From assembly GCF_027942865.1 (NCBI RefSeq), contig NC_134524.1, positions 2,826,536-2,890,535 on the forward strand: a stretch of 64,000 nt of DNA. Reading direction: 5' to 3'. The stretch comes from Odontesthes bonariensis (lineage: Eukaryota > Chordata > Actinopteri > Atheriniformes > Atherinopsidae). Shown piece by piece: positions 20,782-32,711 of this stretch. The position numbers and the translations under genes are program-made. How positions within the stretch are numbered: position 1 is the first letter of the stretch; each line of letters begins with the position of its first letter. The notes beneath the pieces are model-generated. The model had not been told where the DNA came from and did no database searches. It saw only the letters and a list, made by a program, of their open reading frames with translations.

Positions 20782-23700
20782 TCCTCCTTCCTATGGGCTC
20801 ACCACCCGTGGGAGGGGCCATGGGGGTCGGGTGCAGTGTGAGCTGGGCGGCAGCCGAAGGCAGGGACCTTGGCGGTCTGATCCTCGGCTACTGAAGCTGG
20901 CTCTTGGGACGTGGAACGTCACCTCTCTGCTGGGGAAGGAGCCTGAGCTGGTGCGCGAGGCTGAGCGGTTCCGGCTAGATATAGTCGGACTCACCTCGAC
21001 GCATGGCTTGGGCTCCGGAACCAGCCTCCTCGAGAGGGGTTGGACTCTCTTTCACTCTGGAGTTGCCCGCGGTGAGAGGCGTAGAGCAGGTGTGGGCATA
21101 CTTATTGCCCCCCGGCTGTGCGCCTGTACATTGGGGTTTACCCCGGTAGACGAGAGGGTAGCCTCCCTCCGCCTTAGGGTGGGGGGACGGGTCCTGACTG
21201 TTGTTTGTGCTTATGCACCGAACGGCAGTTCGGAGTACCCACCCTTTTTGGAGTCCCTGGAGGAGGCACTAGAGAGTGCTCCTCCGGGAGACTCCCTCGT
21301 CCTGCTGGGGGACTTCAATGCTCACGTGGGCAATGACAGTGAGACCTGGAGGGGCGTGATTGGGAGGAACGGCCCCCCCGATCTGAATCAGAGTGGTGTT
21401 TTGTTGTTGGACTTCTGTGCTCGTCACGGATTGTCCATAACGAACACCATGTTCAGGCATAAGGGTGTCCATATGTGCACTTGGCACCAGGACACCCTAG
21501 GCCGCAGCTCGATGATCGACTTTGTAGTCGTATCGTCGGACTTGCGGCCATATGTCCTGGACACTCGGGTGAAGAGAGGGGCGGAGCTGTCAACTGATCA
21601 CCACCTGGTGGTGAGTTGGCTCCGCTGGTGGGGGAGGAAGCCGGTCAGACCTGGCAGGCCCAAACGTATTGTGAGGGTCTGCTGGGAACGGCTGGCGGAA
21701 TCCCCTGTAAGGAGGAGTTTCAACTCCCACCTCCGGCAGAGCTTCAACCATGTCCCGGGGGAGGTGGGGGACATTGAGCCCGAATGGGCCATGTTCCGTG
21801 CCTCCATTGTTGAGGCAGCCGACCGGAGCTGTGGCCACAAGGTGGTCGGTGCCTGTCGTGGCGGCAATCCCCGAACCCGCTGGTGGACCCCAGTGGTGAG
21901 GGAGGCCGTCAAGCTGAAGAAGGAGTCCTATCGGGCCTTTTTGGCCAGTGGGACTCTGGAAGCAGCTGATGGGTACCGACAGGCCAAGCGGAACGCAGCC
22001 TCGGCGGTTGCTGAGGCAAAAACTCGGGCTTGGGAGGAGTTCGGGGAGGCCATGGAGAACGATTTCCGGACGGCCTCGAGGAGATTCTGGTCCACCATTC
22101 GGCGGCTCAGGGGGGGGAAGCGGTGCACCGTCAACACCGTGTATGGTGAGGGCGGGGCTCTGCTGACTTCAACTAGGGACGTCGTGAGTCGGTGGGGGGA
22201 ATACTTCGAGGGCCTCCTCAATCCTACCGACACGCCTTCCGATGAGGAAGCAGAGTTGGGGAGCTCGGACGTGGGACCTCCCATTTCTGGGGCTGAGGTT
22301 GCCGAGGTGGTCAAAAAACTCCTCGGTGGAAAGGCCCCGGGAGTGGATGAGGTCCGTCCTGAGTTCCTCAAGGCTCTGGATGTTGTGGGGCTGTCTTGGT
22401 TGACACGCCTCTGCAGCATCGCGTGGACATCGGGGGCAGTGCCTCTGGACTGGCAGATCGGGGTGGTGGTCCCCCTCTTTAAAAAGGGGGACCGGAGGGT
22501 GTGTTCCAACTATAGGGGGATCACACTCCTCAGCCTCCCTGGTAAGGTCTTTTCGGGGGTACTGGAGAGGAGGATCCGCCGGATAGTCGAATCTCGGATT
22601 CAGGAGGTGCAGTGTGGTTTTCGTCCTGGCCGTGGAACAGTGGACCAGCTCTATACCCTCCGCAGGATCCTGGAGGGAGCATGGGAGTTCGCCCAACCGG
22701 TCTACATGTGTTTTGTGGACTTGGAGAAGGCGTTCGACCGTGTCCCTCGGGGACTCTTGTGGGGGGTGCTCCGGGAGTATGGAGTGCCGGACTCCTTGAT
22801 ATGGGCTGTTCGGTCTCTGTATGACCGGTGTCAGACTTTGGTCCGCATTGCCGGCAGTAAGTCGGACATGTTTCCTGTGAGGGTTGGACTCCGTCAGGGC
22901 TGCCCTTTGTCACCGATTCTGTTCATAATTTTTATGGACAGAATTTCTAGGCGCAGCCAGGGCGTTGAGGGGGTCCGGTTTGGCGACCTCAGAATCGGGT
23001 CTCTGCTTTTTGCGGACGATTTGGTTCTGTTGGCGTCGTCGGGCCGTGACCTTCAGCTCTCACTGGAGCGGTTCGCAGCCGAGTGTGAAGCGGCTGGGAT
23101 GACCATCAGCACCTCCAAATCTGAGACCATGGTCTTCGGCCGGAAAAGGGTGGAATGCTCTCTCCGGGTCGGGAATGAGATCCTTCCCCAAGTGGAGGAG
23201 TTCAAGTATCTCGGGGTCTTGTTCACGAGTGAGGGACGAATGGAGCAGGAGATTGACAGACGGATCGGTGCGGCGTCTGCAGTGATGCGGGCTCTGCACC
23301 GGCCCGTCGTGGTGAAGAAGGAGCTGAGCCAGAAGGCGAAGCTCTCGATTTACCGGTCAATCTATGTTCCTACCCTCACCTATGGTCACGAGCTGTGGGT
23401 AGTGACCGAAAGAACGAGATCGCGAATACAAGCGGCCGAAATGAGTTTCCTCCGCAGGGTGGCTGGGCTCTCCCTTAGAGATAGGGTGAGAAGCTCGGTC
23501 ATCCGGGAGGGGCTCGGAGTAGAACCGCTGCTCCTCCGCATCGAGAGGAGTCAGATGAGGTGGCTCGGGCATCTTGTGAGAATGCCTCCTGGACGCCTCC
23601 CCGGTGAGGTGTTCCGGGCCCGTCCCACTGGGAGGAGACCCCGGGGAAGACCCAGGACACGTTGGAGAGACTATGTCTCTCGGCTGGCCTGGGAACGCCT

Positions 23701-23828
23701 CGGGGTCCCCCCAGAGGAGCTGGAGGAAGTGGCCGGGGACAGGGACGTCTGGGTCTCTCTGCTCAAGCTGCTGCCCCCGCGACCCGATCCCCGGACCAGC
23801 GGAAGATAATGGATGGATGGATGGATGG
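20782..23828 (+). mobile_element. RTE-like LINE inserted in L1 ORF2, antisense to it
   Basis: Flanked by ATTTTGTCAAA at 20771-20781 and 23829-23839. The 3' tail is a short ATGGATGG tandem run, not poly(A), as in many RTE-type fish LINEs. The 5' end is truncated: a longer 5' region for this family is seen at 59385-59720. Its coding frame is fully open. Three other copies lie in this window (35038-37138, about 50711-51075, and 59385-64000). Confidence 0.85.
20800..23809 (+). CDS. RTE-like LINE endonuclease/reverse transcriptase, open frame
   Basis: The frame is open from inside the L1 antisense sequence to the stop at 23807-23809; the LINE part is about 1000 residues. Order: endonuclease ([57 protein letters not shown]), a linker ([19 protein letters not shown]), RT ([59 protein letters not shown]), thumb ([16 protein letters not shown]), and a basic C-terminus ([15 protein letters not shown]). 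All catalytic words are present (GDFN, SxDHH, FADD). The true start is not visible because the 5' end is truncated, and the first ATG of the long frame lies in L1 sequence. This is the best-preserved LINE frame in the window. Confidence 0.85.
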
Positions 23829-25251
23829 ATTTTGTCAAAAAAGGATGTGACATTTTGCTCTGAGTACGAGGATTTGTAAAGGTTACTATAAAACTTAAAA
23901 ACTTCATTTGAAATGCGTTTAGGATCTGTGCATTCTTCTCCATTGATCAATAAACTACAGATTGAATTATGTTCTTGTCTGCGTTTTTCAAGGTTGCAAA
24001 AATAGGCTGTGTTTTTTTCTCCTTCTTCTATCCATCTGGCGCTGGACCTCACATAGGCACCCTTGGCTTTATTCAAGTACATCACATCTAATTGGCATTG
24101 CAGGTTATTAATTCTTTCTTTTTCTTCCTCAGTCCAATCTAACTTGCTATAAAGAGTCATAAGTTCTTTAACCACATTTGTTTCTTCTTCTCTCTTTTGT
24201 TGGTTTAGTTTTTTACTAAATGAGATTGAGAATTTTCTAATACTAAATTTGAGAAATTCCCATTTAGATATTGATGTGCTAATGTTGTCATCATTTTTAA
24301 TATCCAAAATTAGTTTTTTAATAGAGTTACAATATTCCAAATTCCTTAGCAATTGGGAATTAGATTTCCAATAATCTTTAAATTTATTACTTGGATCTTT
24401 GTTTTTTAGTCTCAGATTAATAGTACAATGGTCACTCAAAGGACAATTAGAGATCATCGTCTCTGTAACATGCTGTGAAATTGAATAAGATATCAACCAA
24501 TAATCGATGCGTGATCTAATTTGACCATTGGGTTTGTACCAAGTAAATTGTTTGATATCTTTATTCAAGGTTCTCCAGATATCTATCAAATTGTTGCTGT
24601 TAGTAAAGTTTTCTATGATAGGGTTTTTACACTCTCTTAAAAGTCTTGAAGGCCATCTATCCATCCATTCATCAGGGGTTAGATTAAAATCACCTCCAAC
24701 CACTATATGATCAGTAGGAAAATTTGTATTAAGTTCTCTTATGACTGTTGATATCTCATGTAACAAACATTTATTATTTTGATCACTATTGTACCCATAG
24801 ATATTAACTAGAATAATGAGGATGTTATCAATATTCAAAACACAAGCAACCCAATGTCCATCCTTATCCACCTTGTTACACAGGATCTTACCAGGGCATC
24901 TGTTGAAACAAATGGCAACTCCAGCTGAACGGTTTGTGCCATGACTGAAAAGGATTTTGTCACCCCATTGTTGTGACCAAAACTTGACATCAGATTCATT
25001 AGAATGAGTTTCCTGGAGAAAGATGCAGTTTGCTTGTTGCCCCTTGCAGAACAAAAAAACAGCTTTACGCTTAATTGAGTCTTTAAGTCCCCTTGTATTG
25101 AAAGAAAAAAAAGAAATGTCAGTTTTCAACTGGAACACAGAACACATTAACAAAGTTTAAGAAAAGTTTAGGGAGGTGGAGTAAAAAAACCTTGAGATTA
25201 AAGTCCCATTTTCAGGAATGATCCACATTGTATTCAATTCACCTTCATATA

Positions 25252-26133
25252 TCAGCCCACATCGGGAGTCTCAACCGTAATGCGCTTGCCTTCTATGAAA
25301 CCAAATGGGCCCCTGAAGCCCGCAGCTTTGCCTTCCTTCCTTGCCTGGTCGATTCTGGGCCACATTGCTTGTCTGTACTTCCAGTCCTCTTGGGTCAGGT
25401 CTTCAGCAAAGCGGATTCCTTCATCTTTACACACAGGAGAAGCTCTTGTACGCCTCCAGATGTCATCTCTCACTGTACGTCTCACAAACAGGATGATAAT
25501 TGGTCGAAACCTGTTCTCCGTCGCACGCCCCACTCTATGAACAATGTCAACTGCTTCGTCCATTTTCGTCTTCAGGTCTGGTGCAATTTTTCCCAGAAGC
25601 TCAACCACCTCTGCTCTGATGTTTTCATTCACTTTCTCTTTTTTTCCTTTGATTCGAAGGCACCATCTTCTTTTGTATCTTTCTTGATTCAGCACACGAC
25701 CTTTCATGTCTTCATTATCTTTTGTGAGTGATTCGACCTGTTTTCCCAGGTGTTGTATTTTTGTTTTGCACTCTGTTAACTCCTCTGAATTGAACTGCAC
25801 CGACTTAGCAATAGCAGCCAGCATGGTGCTATGTTGTTGCATTTGTTTGCTAACTTCCTCCATGCGGTCGTCAACACGTTTTCCAAGAGTGGCAATAGCA
25901 TTAATTATGGATTCGGTAGAAGATTTAAGTTCGTTTTCCTGAGACGTACCTTTCGCTTTCTTCTCCATTTGTGCTTTTTCTGGAGTGTCGGGGGTTGTCG
26001 AGTTTCTGTCACGTTTGTTGTTGCTAGCGCCAGCGCTAGCCGTTTCCATCGGAGCTGAGTAGTCATGTTCATTACTGACTGCGAGTTGGAGGATTTTCGC
26101 TGCCGAAGGTTTCTCACTGTTGTTTTTTTCCAT
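25252..26133 (-). CDS. L1 ORF1 protein
   Basis: 293 residues, intact. ORF1p is the RNA-binding chaperone that coats L1 RNA. The N-terminal third is low-complexity and basic (NKRDRN, EKKAKG). Residues around 80-150 form a heptad-rich coiled coil (VDDRMEEVSKQMQQHS to VESLTKDNEDMKGRV). An RRM-like segment follows (RRWCLRIKGKKEK, VDIVHRVGR), then a C-terminal domain (RPIIILFVRRTVRDDIWRRT, AEDLTQEDWKYR). This order is standard for L1 ORF1p. The next gene, ORF2, starts 98 bp downstream on the same strand. No inactivating change is seen. Confidence 0.85.
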   Translation of the reverse strand: MEKNNSEKPSAAKILQLAVSNEHDYSAPMETASAGASNNKRDRNSTTPDTPEKAQMEKKAKGTSQENELKSSTESIINAIATLGKRVDDRMEEVSKQMQQHSTMLAAIAKSVQFNSEELTECKTKIQHLGKQVESLTKDNEDMKGRVLNQERYKRRWCLRIKGKKEKVNENIRAEVVELLGKIAPDLKTKMDEAVDIVHRVGRATENRFRPIIILFVRRTVRDDIWRRTRASPVCKDEGIRFAEDLTQEDWKYRQAMWPRIDQARKEGKAAGFRGPFGFIEGKRITVETPDVG

Positions 26134-26277
26134 GTTCGGGCTGATTTTTTTCGTTTTAACTGGAAATAAAGTGGATTGTATAAGTTCAAAGACTGTTACA
26201 TCAGGACTTTAGTTGGAGCTCAGACGGATGCGACTGTTCAGATCGCCATCTTGCCGGAACCCCCTCAATGTGAGTAT

Positions 26278-26807
26278 TTGTCTTGACTCTGAAGCGCGTG
26301 TCCAGTAACTTCGGATGTATTTTGTGAAGCTCGTACCGAGGCGCGTGTCGATGACTATGTGGTGACGTCAGAGGCCTTTCGAACCGGCCGTACCATGTGA
26401 CCGGTTTAGGAGGGTTTTTTTCAGTAAAATGTATTGTTCTATGTAAATGTACAAAAAGCATGGCATACAAAACATTGTACAGATATCTGTAGTGTTGAGC
26501 TGACTGTAGAAATATCAACATAATCAACATGTTATTCTGTGTATGATTAAGTTGAAAAATGAAGAAATAATATATTATACATATAAACACAATAGACAGA
26601 AACTATTTATCAGAAAAAAAATATATCTATATCTACATATATCTCAGAAGAAATTAATATATATATATTTATCTATATATATAAAATGTCAGTCTGCTGT
26701 AGTTCCCCTACAATCCAGCAGAGGGTGCTGTGACTAAGAGGAGCTGAATAAGTGGAATCTGTGAGATGCAGTTTGATCTAAGAAGCAAATGATGTTCTGG
26801 TAGAAGA

Positions 26808-26810
<3 letters not shown>
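26278..26810. other. Non-coding flank after the L1
   Basis: After the L1 right target copy, sequence continues with GTCTTGACTCTGAAGCGCG, then A/T-rich DNA. No gene or recognised repeat apart from AT-rich tracts near 26630-26690. Confidence 0.4.

Positions 26811-26866
<56 letters not shown>
26811..26866. repeat. (AT)n microsatellite
   Basis: A pure AT run of about 28 units directly before the Rex1-like LINE fragment. Confidence 0.95.
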
Positions 26867-26867
<1 letters not shown>

Positions 26868-26870
<3 letters not shown>

Positions 26871-28170
26871 AAGACATTTGAGCGTGTGTTGCTGCTCAAC
26901 ATCCTGAAACCCCAGGTTCACCAAAGCACTGGACCCCTTACAATTTGCCTACCAGGAGAATGTGGGAGTAGAGGATGCCATCCTGTACCTGCTGCACAGA
27001 GTGCATTCTCACCTGGATAAAGGAGGCAGTGCTGTGAGAATCATGTTTTGTGATTTTTCCAGCGCCTTCAACACGATCCAGCCACTCCTGTTGAGAGACA
27101 AACTGCTGCAGATGGAAGTGGAGACAGGGCTGGTGACCTGGATTACTGACTACCTCACAGAACGGCCCCAGTTCGTCAGACTGGGTGACCTCACATCAGA
27201 GACCGTGGTCAGTAGCACTGGAGCTCCACAAGGAACGGTGCTCTCCCCGGTGTTGTTCACCCTGTACACCACTGACTTCACCTACAACTCAGAGACCTGC
27301 CCCATGCAAAAGTTCTCGGATGACACCGCCATTGTTGCATGCATTATGGATGGGCAGGAGGGGGAGTACAGGGGAGTGGTGGAGAACTTTGCCGGATGGT
27401 GCAGGACCAACCAGCTGCAGCTGAACACCACCAAAACAAAGGAAATGGTGGTTGACCTCAGGCGAACCACCCCGCCCCTGGTGCCTGTCTCTATCGAGGG
27501 GGAGACGATGGAGACAGTCTGCACATACAAGTACCTATGGGTACTTCTGGACAATAAACTGGACTGGTCTGCAAACTCACACGCACTCTACAAGAAGGGT
27601 CAGAGCAGGCTCTACTTTCTGAGGAAGCTGAGATCCTTTAATGTCTGCAACAGACTCCTGCTGATGTTCTACCAGTCTGTCATGGCCAGTGTGCTCTCCT
27701 ATGCTGTGACATGCTGGAGGGGTAGCATTAGGAAGAGAGATGCTGGACGCCTGGACAGGTTGGTGAGGAAGGCTGGGTCTGTTGTAGGCACAGAACTGGA
27801 GGCTCTCACTTCCACAGCTGAGAAGAGGACACTGAGCAGACTCTTCTCTATAATGGACAACCACAGTCACCCTCTGCACTCTGTGTTTGCCAACCAGAGA
27901 AACCTGCTCGGCTACAGGTTCCGTGCAGTCCCCTGCAGGACGGACAGGCTACGGAGGTCCTTTGCCCCCCCCCCCCCCCAATAACCAGGAACAATTTCTC
28001 TGCACCAGGACTCTTTTTACTGCTCTTTACTTTGGACAATATATACATACTGTGTGTGTGTGTGTGTGTGTCATATGGCTGTTATATGTGCAATGTTGTG
28101 TATAGTGCCTTGTGTATATGTTTATATGCTACTGGACACCTTAATTTCCTTCGGGATTAATAAATAGTAC
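26868..28170 (+). pseudogene. Rex1-like LINE, 5'-truncated reverse transcriptase
   Basis: An open frame of 340 codons (26962-27984) begins in the RT palm: GVEDAILYLLHRV, MFCDFSSAFNTIQP, STGAPQGTVLSPVLFTLYT, KFSDDTAIVAC (motif C as SDD), LNTTKTKEMVVD, YLWVLLDNKLDW, GQSRLYFLRKLRSF. A shifted frame upstream (26868-26960: KTFERVLLLNILKP) is the preceding RT segment. The 3' end has AATTTCCTTCGGGATTAATAAA, a Rex1-type terminus. It ends with a C-tract (27966-27978) that may disturb the last codons. Related to the longer copy at 37353-40520. Confidence 0.8.
28051..28070. repeat. (TG)n microsatellite
   Basis: A short TG run in the LINE 3' untranslated region. Confidence 0.9.
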
Positions 28171-28636
28171 TCTACTCTCTCTCTCTACTCTATATGTAGT
28201 GTATGTATATACACACATATCCAACAGAACAATTTTTGCTAGTTTTATGTACATTTATGTGCAGGAGTCCACACGCATATAGTCAAAGAGGTTATTGCTG
28301 CTCAGCACACAAAGCTGAAAATGAAGCTTCTCTTCAGAGTGAACCAAGGCCAAAATGATTCAACAAAACAAACTAGATCTTAAAGCTTTGGGGCTAGTGG
28401 TGCTCACGGTGTGGTACACACTATTTTGTAGGAAATATTTCATTTCTTCCTAAAAGCTCTCCATAGCTGCTGCCGATCACCGAAAGACCGAGAAAAAAAC
28501 TCTCCTAGTTACGGTTACTATGGCTACTACAGCCAATCACAATGTACTCCCATTCAAGCCCACAGCCATATACTGTGACGTAATCAGCAGGCGACGGAAG
28601 CCGAGCCGATTCGACCAAACAATGCGTTCTGCGCTT
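28171..28636. other. No gene seen
   Basis: A CT-rich start (ctctctctac), then mixed sequence with no frame, TIR or recognisable repeat up to the inner inverted-repeat arm. Confidence 0.4.
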
Positions 28637-29226
28637 CGGAACATCTGGTAGCATAGCAACAGAAAGCTGCATGCAGGTGAGTCCAGAAAAGAATGAATTT
28701 AGCGGTCAGACGTTAGCAGAAATGTCTTCAGAGTGCTCTGTGTCATTGGTTTGATTCCTGCTGCTGGACACGGGCAGTCAGAACATGCAGCAGAGAGTAA
28801 AAAGTTCAGATAACCTGGCTGCTATTCACTGTTAGCCCGGCCTGCTAACGCTAAAGCTAATGCTAACCGTTACAGCGTTAAACCATCCCAGAAACACAAC
28901 CTCAGCTATAGATTTCAATAAGCCGGCCAGATGGCCAAATAAAATGGAGCTTTATCCTTTTAGCTGTGTGTGAAACATACTTCTGGGCCCTTTTCTTCCT
29001 CTTTTCTAACCTTTTGGGGCACTTTTTGACCATCCTGTCACATTTCCCACTAAAGCTGCAGTTTTCTTAACTTCTTTCTGTAGTTTTGCTGAAATCTTTT
29101 GTGATTTAAAAAGTTTGATGATCAATGTCAAATGTAGAATGGTCTTTCCAGACTTATCTGAGCATCATTTGGCTTTTTGATAGAAGTGTGCAGCCAAAAC
29201 ATGTGATTTGATGTGTTTAACGTACA
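28637..29226 (-). repeat. Inner inverted-repeat arm, right copy
   Basis: Reverse complement of 17461-18052 at very high identity. Spacer between the inner arms is about 10.6 kb and contains the L1 and the Rex1-like fragment. Confidence 0.9.
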
Positions 29227-29609
29227 CAATATGCCATATTTCATGATTAGATGTTAAAATGGGACTTAATTCTGCTCAATATAAAGAGTTTAAGTTGTGT
29301 GAAGAGGAGTCATAGCATTATTATAAAGACTTGTGGGTGATCCAGGAAAGTATCACAGGAGCAGTAGAAATCCAGTTCTCCTCAGTATCAGTGTGTGATT
29401 TCTCAGATTTACACTCAGAAGCCCATTAAAAGACAGTCTGACTGTCCTCTTCAGAAGTGTCTCATGAAAGCTTCATTATTCACTTTCCTTTACATATCCA
29501 ATATTTTCTGTTATCCACGAACCAACAAGGACTGAGCACATGATAAAAAGGTTCTGGAAATGAGAACAGGTTTAGAAACGGAGAGAATCTGAACCTCAGT
29601 CTTTGGGAT
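29227..29609. other. No gene seen; ends at a hAT target site
   Basis: Mixed sequence without open frames. The last 8 bases (29602-29609, TTTGGGAT) are the left target duplication of the following hAT element. Confidence 0.5.
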
Positions 29610-32404
29610 TAGGGCCCGACCGATATGGTTTTTTCAGGGCCGATACCGATAATTATGGAAATGGGAGGCCGATAACCAGCGGCGTCGAACAGGGGGGAAA
29701 AGTCAGACTGATTCACAGGGTCCAGCCTACAGGGGGGGCCCTAAGGGAAATTTTCTTCTTCTTTCGTTTTTTAAAAATCATTTTTTAAATAATATCAATA
29801 TATGTTGGTAATTTATAAAAATCCAATGTTCTCTGGAAATACATCTGTTGAAATGTATATCCCAGCCTGCAAATAGGCTATAATCTATATCAGACACCCC
29901 CATTATCAGTGCGCATTGGTTTAGTCCGCCCTCTGGCGGACTTTTGAATGTACATGCGCCTTAAATTTCACTCACTTCATTATTAGGCATTAAACGCTGC
30001 AGCCGGCATATGAAAGATGTCATCCAAATAAAAATCAGGCTTTCAGAAAAGAAAAGAAAGGCAAGAGAGAAAAAATGAAGGAAAGCAACTGCTTACTGAT
30101 TTCTTTCCCAAGAAAGGTGAGCCCAAATGTCAAAATTACAGCCTACAGTAACTGATTATCCCATTCACCTTCCATTGCATAGCCTACCACGGTGATACCA
30201 GCCATAGCCGTAGCCAGCTATGAGGAAAGCGAGGTCTGGACCTCGGCAATTTTCAGGGATTTTTTTATTTATTTATTTTTTTAATCTCGGTTTTCGCATA
30301 CACGTTTCAATTGACGTTTGTGTTGACATCACTTTCGTGAATGTGTGACTGCGTCGTACCATTTGAAAGGTCTGTTTCTGCCCTTTCCAACGGTGTGTAT
30401 AACACGTGTAAGTACCGTCAACATAGTAGCTGCATACCAGTAATCAGTAATAGAAAAATTGGACGAATTTGATGAACGATTTCCTCGGCCACTCTGCAGT
30501 GCAGCGGCGATTGCTATATACTGACGGAAAGCTCAGCTCGAGCTCTTTAGAATGATATGATTGTTATATCGATGTCATATATGGTTCATGAATAAAGAAG
30601 ACAGCACCTTGTTATAGCAATGCACATTTATGTAGGCTGGAGACAGTTTTTCACATCCAATTTAGTAATGAATTCAATATAGCCCATAAATCTTTATAAG
30701 TTGTTTAGCAACAGCTATAGCCTACAATATGCATCCATCCATCTATATTTAACTCTATTTTTTATATTGGTTAGTTAGCCTTACTCTATGCCTGGCCAAA
30801 TGGCCTTTGCTTGTACCAAACATTTGTATAGGCTTGCATTGGGAAATAATCAGGTTCTTTTTAGCTATGGGTTCTTGTTACATTATAATGGTTTATTTTG
30901 CTACTAGCCTCAATGTGCAACACTGCTATATATTAAAAACTATATAATTTAAAATATATATGTTGTAAAAAATTTCGGACCTCACCTATTCCTAAATCCT
31001 GGCTACGGCCCTGATAGCAGCCGAAGTCAAATAATTCAAAAACAATCTCTCATTTTGTTGGCTACCACATAATTGTGAAATAGAAGCCATATTTGTCTTA
31101 AATGTATTTATTTTCGTAATAACTATTAGCCAATACAAGTGTCCCAAAAGCCTAACATAGGGTCGATGTTGGTTCAAATATGCATGGTAGTGGTTGTTCC
31201 TGGGGCCCCAAATTTGGTGCCACGCCCCTGCCGATAACCGATATGTGCAACCGATAAATAGAAACATTATTCACGATAAATTAAGAATAGCATGCCCTGA
31301 CACAAACTTTCATATCCATTAAGTCTTTTTAATTGTAAAAATGAAAAGTGCAGGGAGCTGCCAGCAGCATTTGTAAAATAAAACCAAACATAACTTATAA
31401 AATAATAATATAAATACATAATTATCAATAAGAAATAAATCACTCCCTGCTATGAGAATACTTGAATATATGCTATTTTTATATTAAGAAGTAATAGAAA
31501 ATGAACTGACTGAGAACTGAAAAGCAAGTGTAGGGAGCTGCAGCATTTTTAAACAGCAAAATAAACATAAACATCCCTGTACAACTTTACAATGAACCAT
31601 CTGAGTCGCGTCGCGTACGGCTTCATGAAGTTGTTCACCTAACACCATGGCTGTTAGCACAAGCCTGCTAGCTACTTGGTGGTGGTGTGACGGCCTGTCT
31701 GGCTACCCGTAACAAGATGTTACTCCAGATGTTTGAAACGCAGCGACTGGCCAAAACTTAATTCTATTAAAGTTAAGGAGAGAGGGACATTACGACCAAT
31801 CACCGTTGGTTCTGACGTGCTGGGTAACCAGTTGTTACGGAACAAGATAGGCTCTCACACCGGCAGGCTACCAAGTAGCTAGCAGGCTTGCGCTAACACA
31901 TGGTTAGTCTCAGGAACAAACACAAACACGTTTTATTTGGTCTCCATTGACCATGGCTTTCAGTCAACCTTTCGTGTAGAACTACAGACACGTTCACGTT
32001 GCCATGTGGGGGTTTAAAAATGACCGTACACTATGCTGAGACTGCTTTATGGACAGCCGTTCCAGTGAGGAGTATTCGCCGTCATTCTGGCTATCCTTAC
32101 GTGAGCTAAAGGTTTGCGTCGTTACACAGATCAAATGGACCATTTTCACTAGTTGTATACACTAATAAAGACGTTGTGGTGCCGTGCTTTTGCAACGTTG
32201 GTGTGTTTGTGACTTATTGCAGGGGATAAGGCTTCGTATATGCTTACCTTGAAGGGAGTTTGTTCTCTCTGCTTCAAGTAGTACGGCCACCACCGCGGCC
32301 CAACTTGCGGATATAAACTTATCGGTGGAAATTTATGGAAAGTATGGCCGATGCCGATATCCCCAAAATGCTAAATATCGCCCCGATATATCGGTGGGGC
32401 CTTA
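29610..32404. mobile_element. Nonautonomous hAT element with 8-bp TSD
   Basis: Ends TAGGGCCCGACCGATAT and, inverted, TAAGGCCCCACCGATAT match at most positions. TTTGGGAT flanks it at 29602-29609 and 32405-32412. Interior words CCGATAACCGATAT and ATATCGCCCCGATATATCGG are terminal-region repeats. No transposase is present. A second hAT is inserted in it (29677-31230). Confidence 0.9.
29677..31230. mobile_element. Second nonautonomous hAT nested in the first
   Basis: Ends CAGCGGCGTCGAAC and, inverted, CAGGGGCGTGGCAC match at 11 of 14 positions. The 8-bp duplication CCGATAAC lies at 29669-29676 and 31231-31238 and belongs to the outer hAT, so this is the later insertion. The 1.55 kb interior has no transposase. 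Confidence 0.9.
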
Positions 32405-32711
32405 TTTGGGATGATATTTGGACCCTTTCCTCAAACAGGATCATTGCCTTAATGTGCTAAAATGATTTAAGTTGATGGTGTTCCACTGACTCAGATGAGA
32501 TTTATGGGATATTGCACACAGTGGCTGTCGGTCTACAGAGTTATTATTACATTTTTCTCTGAATTTGATCAAAAAGCTACAAATATTTTGAACTGTGACC
32601 TTAGTGGGTCTTTAAAGAAGCATTTTAAAGTTCAAAGGGATTTAAATAAAAAGCACAGTATTGAGTTTAATGGAATGTGACTGGATGGTTAAAAACTGTG
32701 CAGACCAGAAT

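Larger units (their letters stand above)
18367..25153 (-). pseudogene. L1 ORF2 protein (endonuclease plus reverse transcriptase), interrupted
   Basis: The N-terminal part (25153 to 23829) carries the endonuclease: SFNTRGL, FLQETHSN, VVGGDFN, RIDYWL and LSDHCTI. After removing the RTE-like insertion and one target copy the frame continues without shift (SFFDKI to KNLIPV). It then gives [49 protein letters not shown] and ISQLADDTTIF (RT motif C, here LADD in place of the usual YADD or FADD), and a C-terminal Cys motif region (YECETVHNLW). A TAA at 18850-18852 is in frame with the downstream part (METTEHLF to the stop at 18367), so it is a simple nonsense change. Broken by one stop and one insertion; otherwise complete. 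Confidence 0.85.
18131..26263 (-). mobile_element. Full-length L1-type LINE, interrupted by an RTE-like LINE
   Basis: The element runs on - from GGGGTTCCGGCAAGATGGCG (26263 inward), a typical L1 5' start, through ORF1 (26133-25252) and ORF2 (25153 to 18367) to an A-rich tail (T-rich on + from 18131). The duplication CTCAATGTGAGTAT, extended by two ambiguous T, flanks it at 18117-18130 and 26264-26277. Without the 3047-bp RTE-like insertion and its duplicated target the length is about 5.1 kb. It sits in the loop between the two inner inverted-repeat arms. Confidence 0.9.

Noticed and set aside
21928..22913. Several long - strand frames inside the RTE-like LINE.
   Set aside because: G/C-rich antisense shadows of the RT frame; they recur with every copy and have no domain.
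26811..26866. (AT)n tract as a possible target duplication or origin-like element.
   Set aside because: It is a simple microsatellite with no paired flanking copy.
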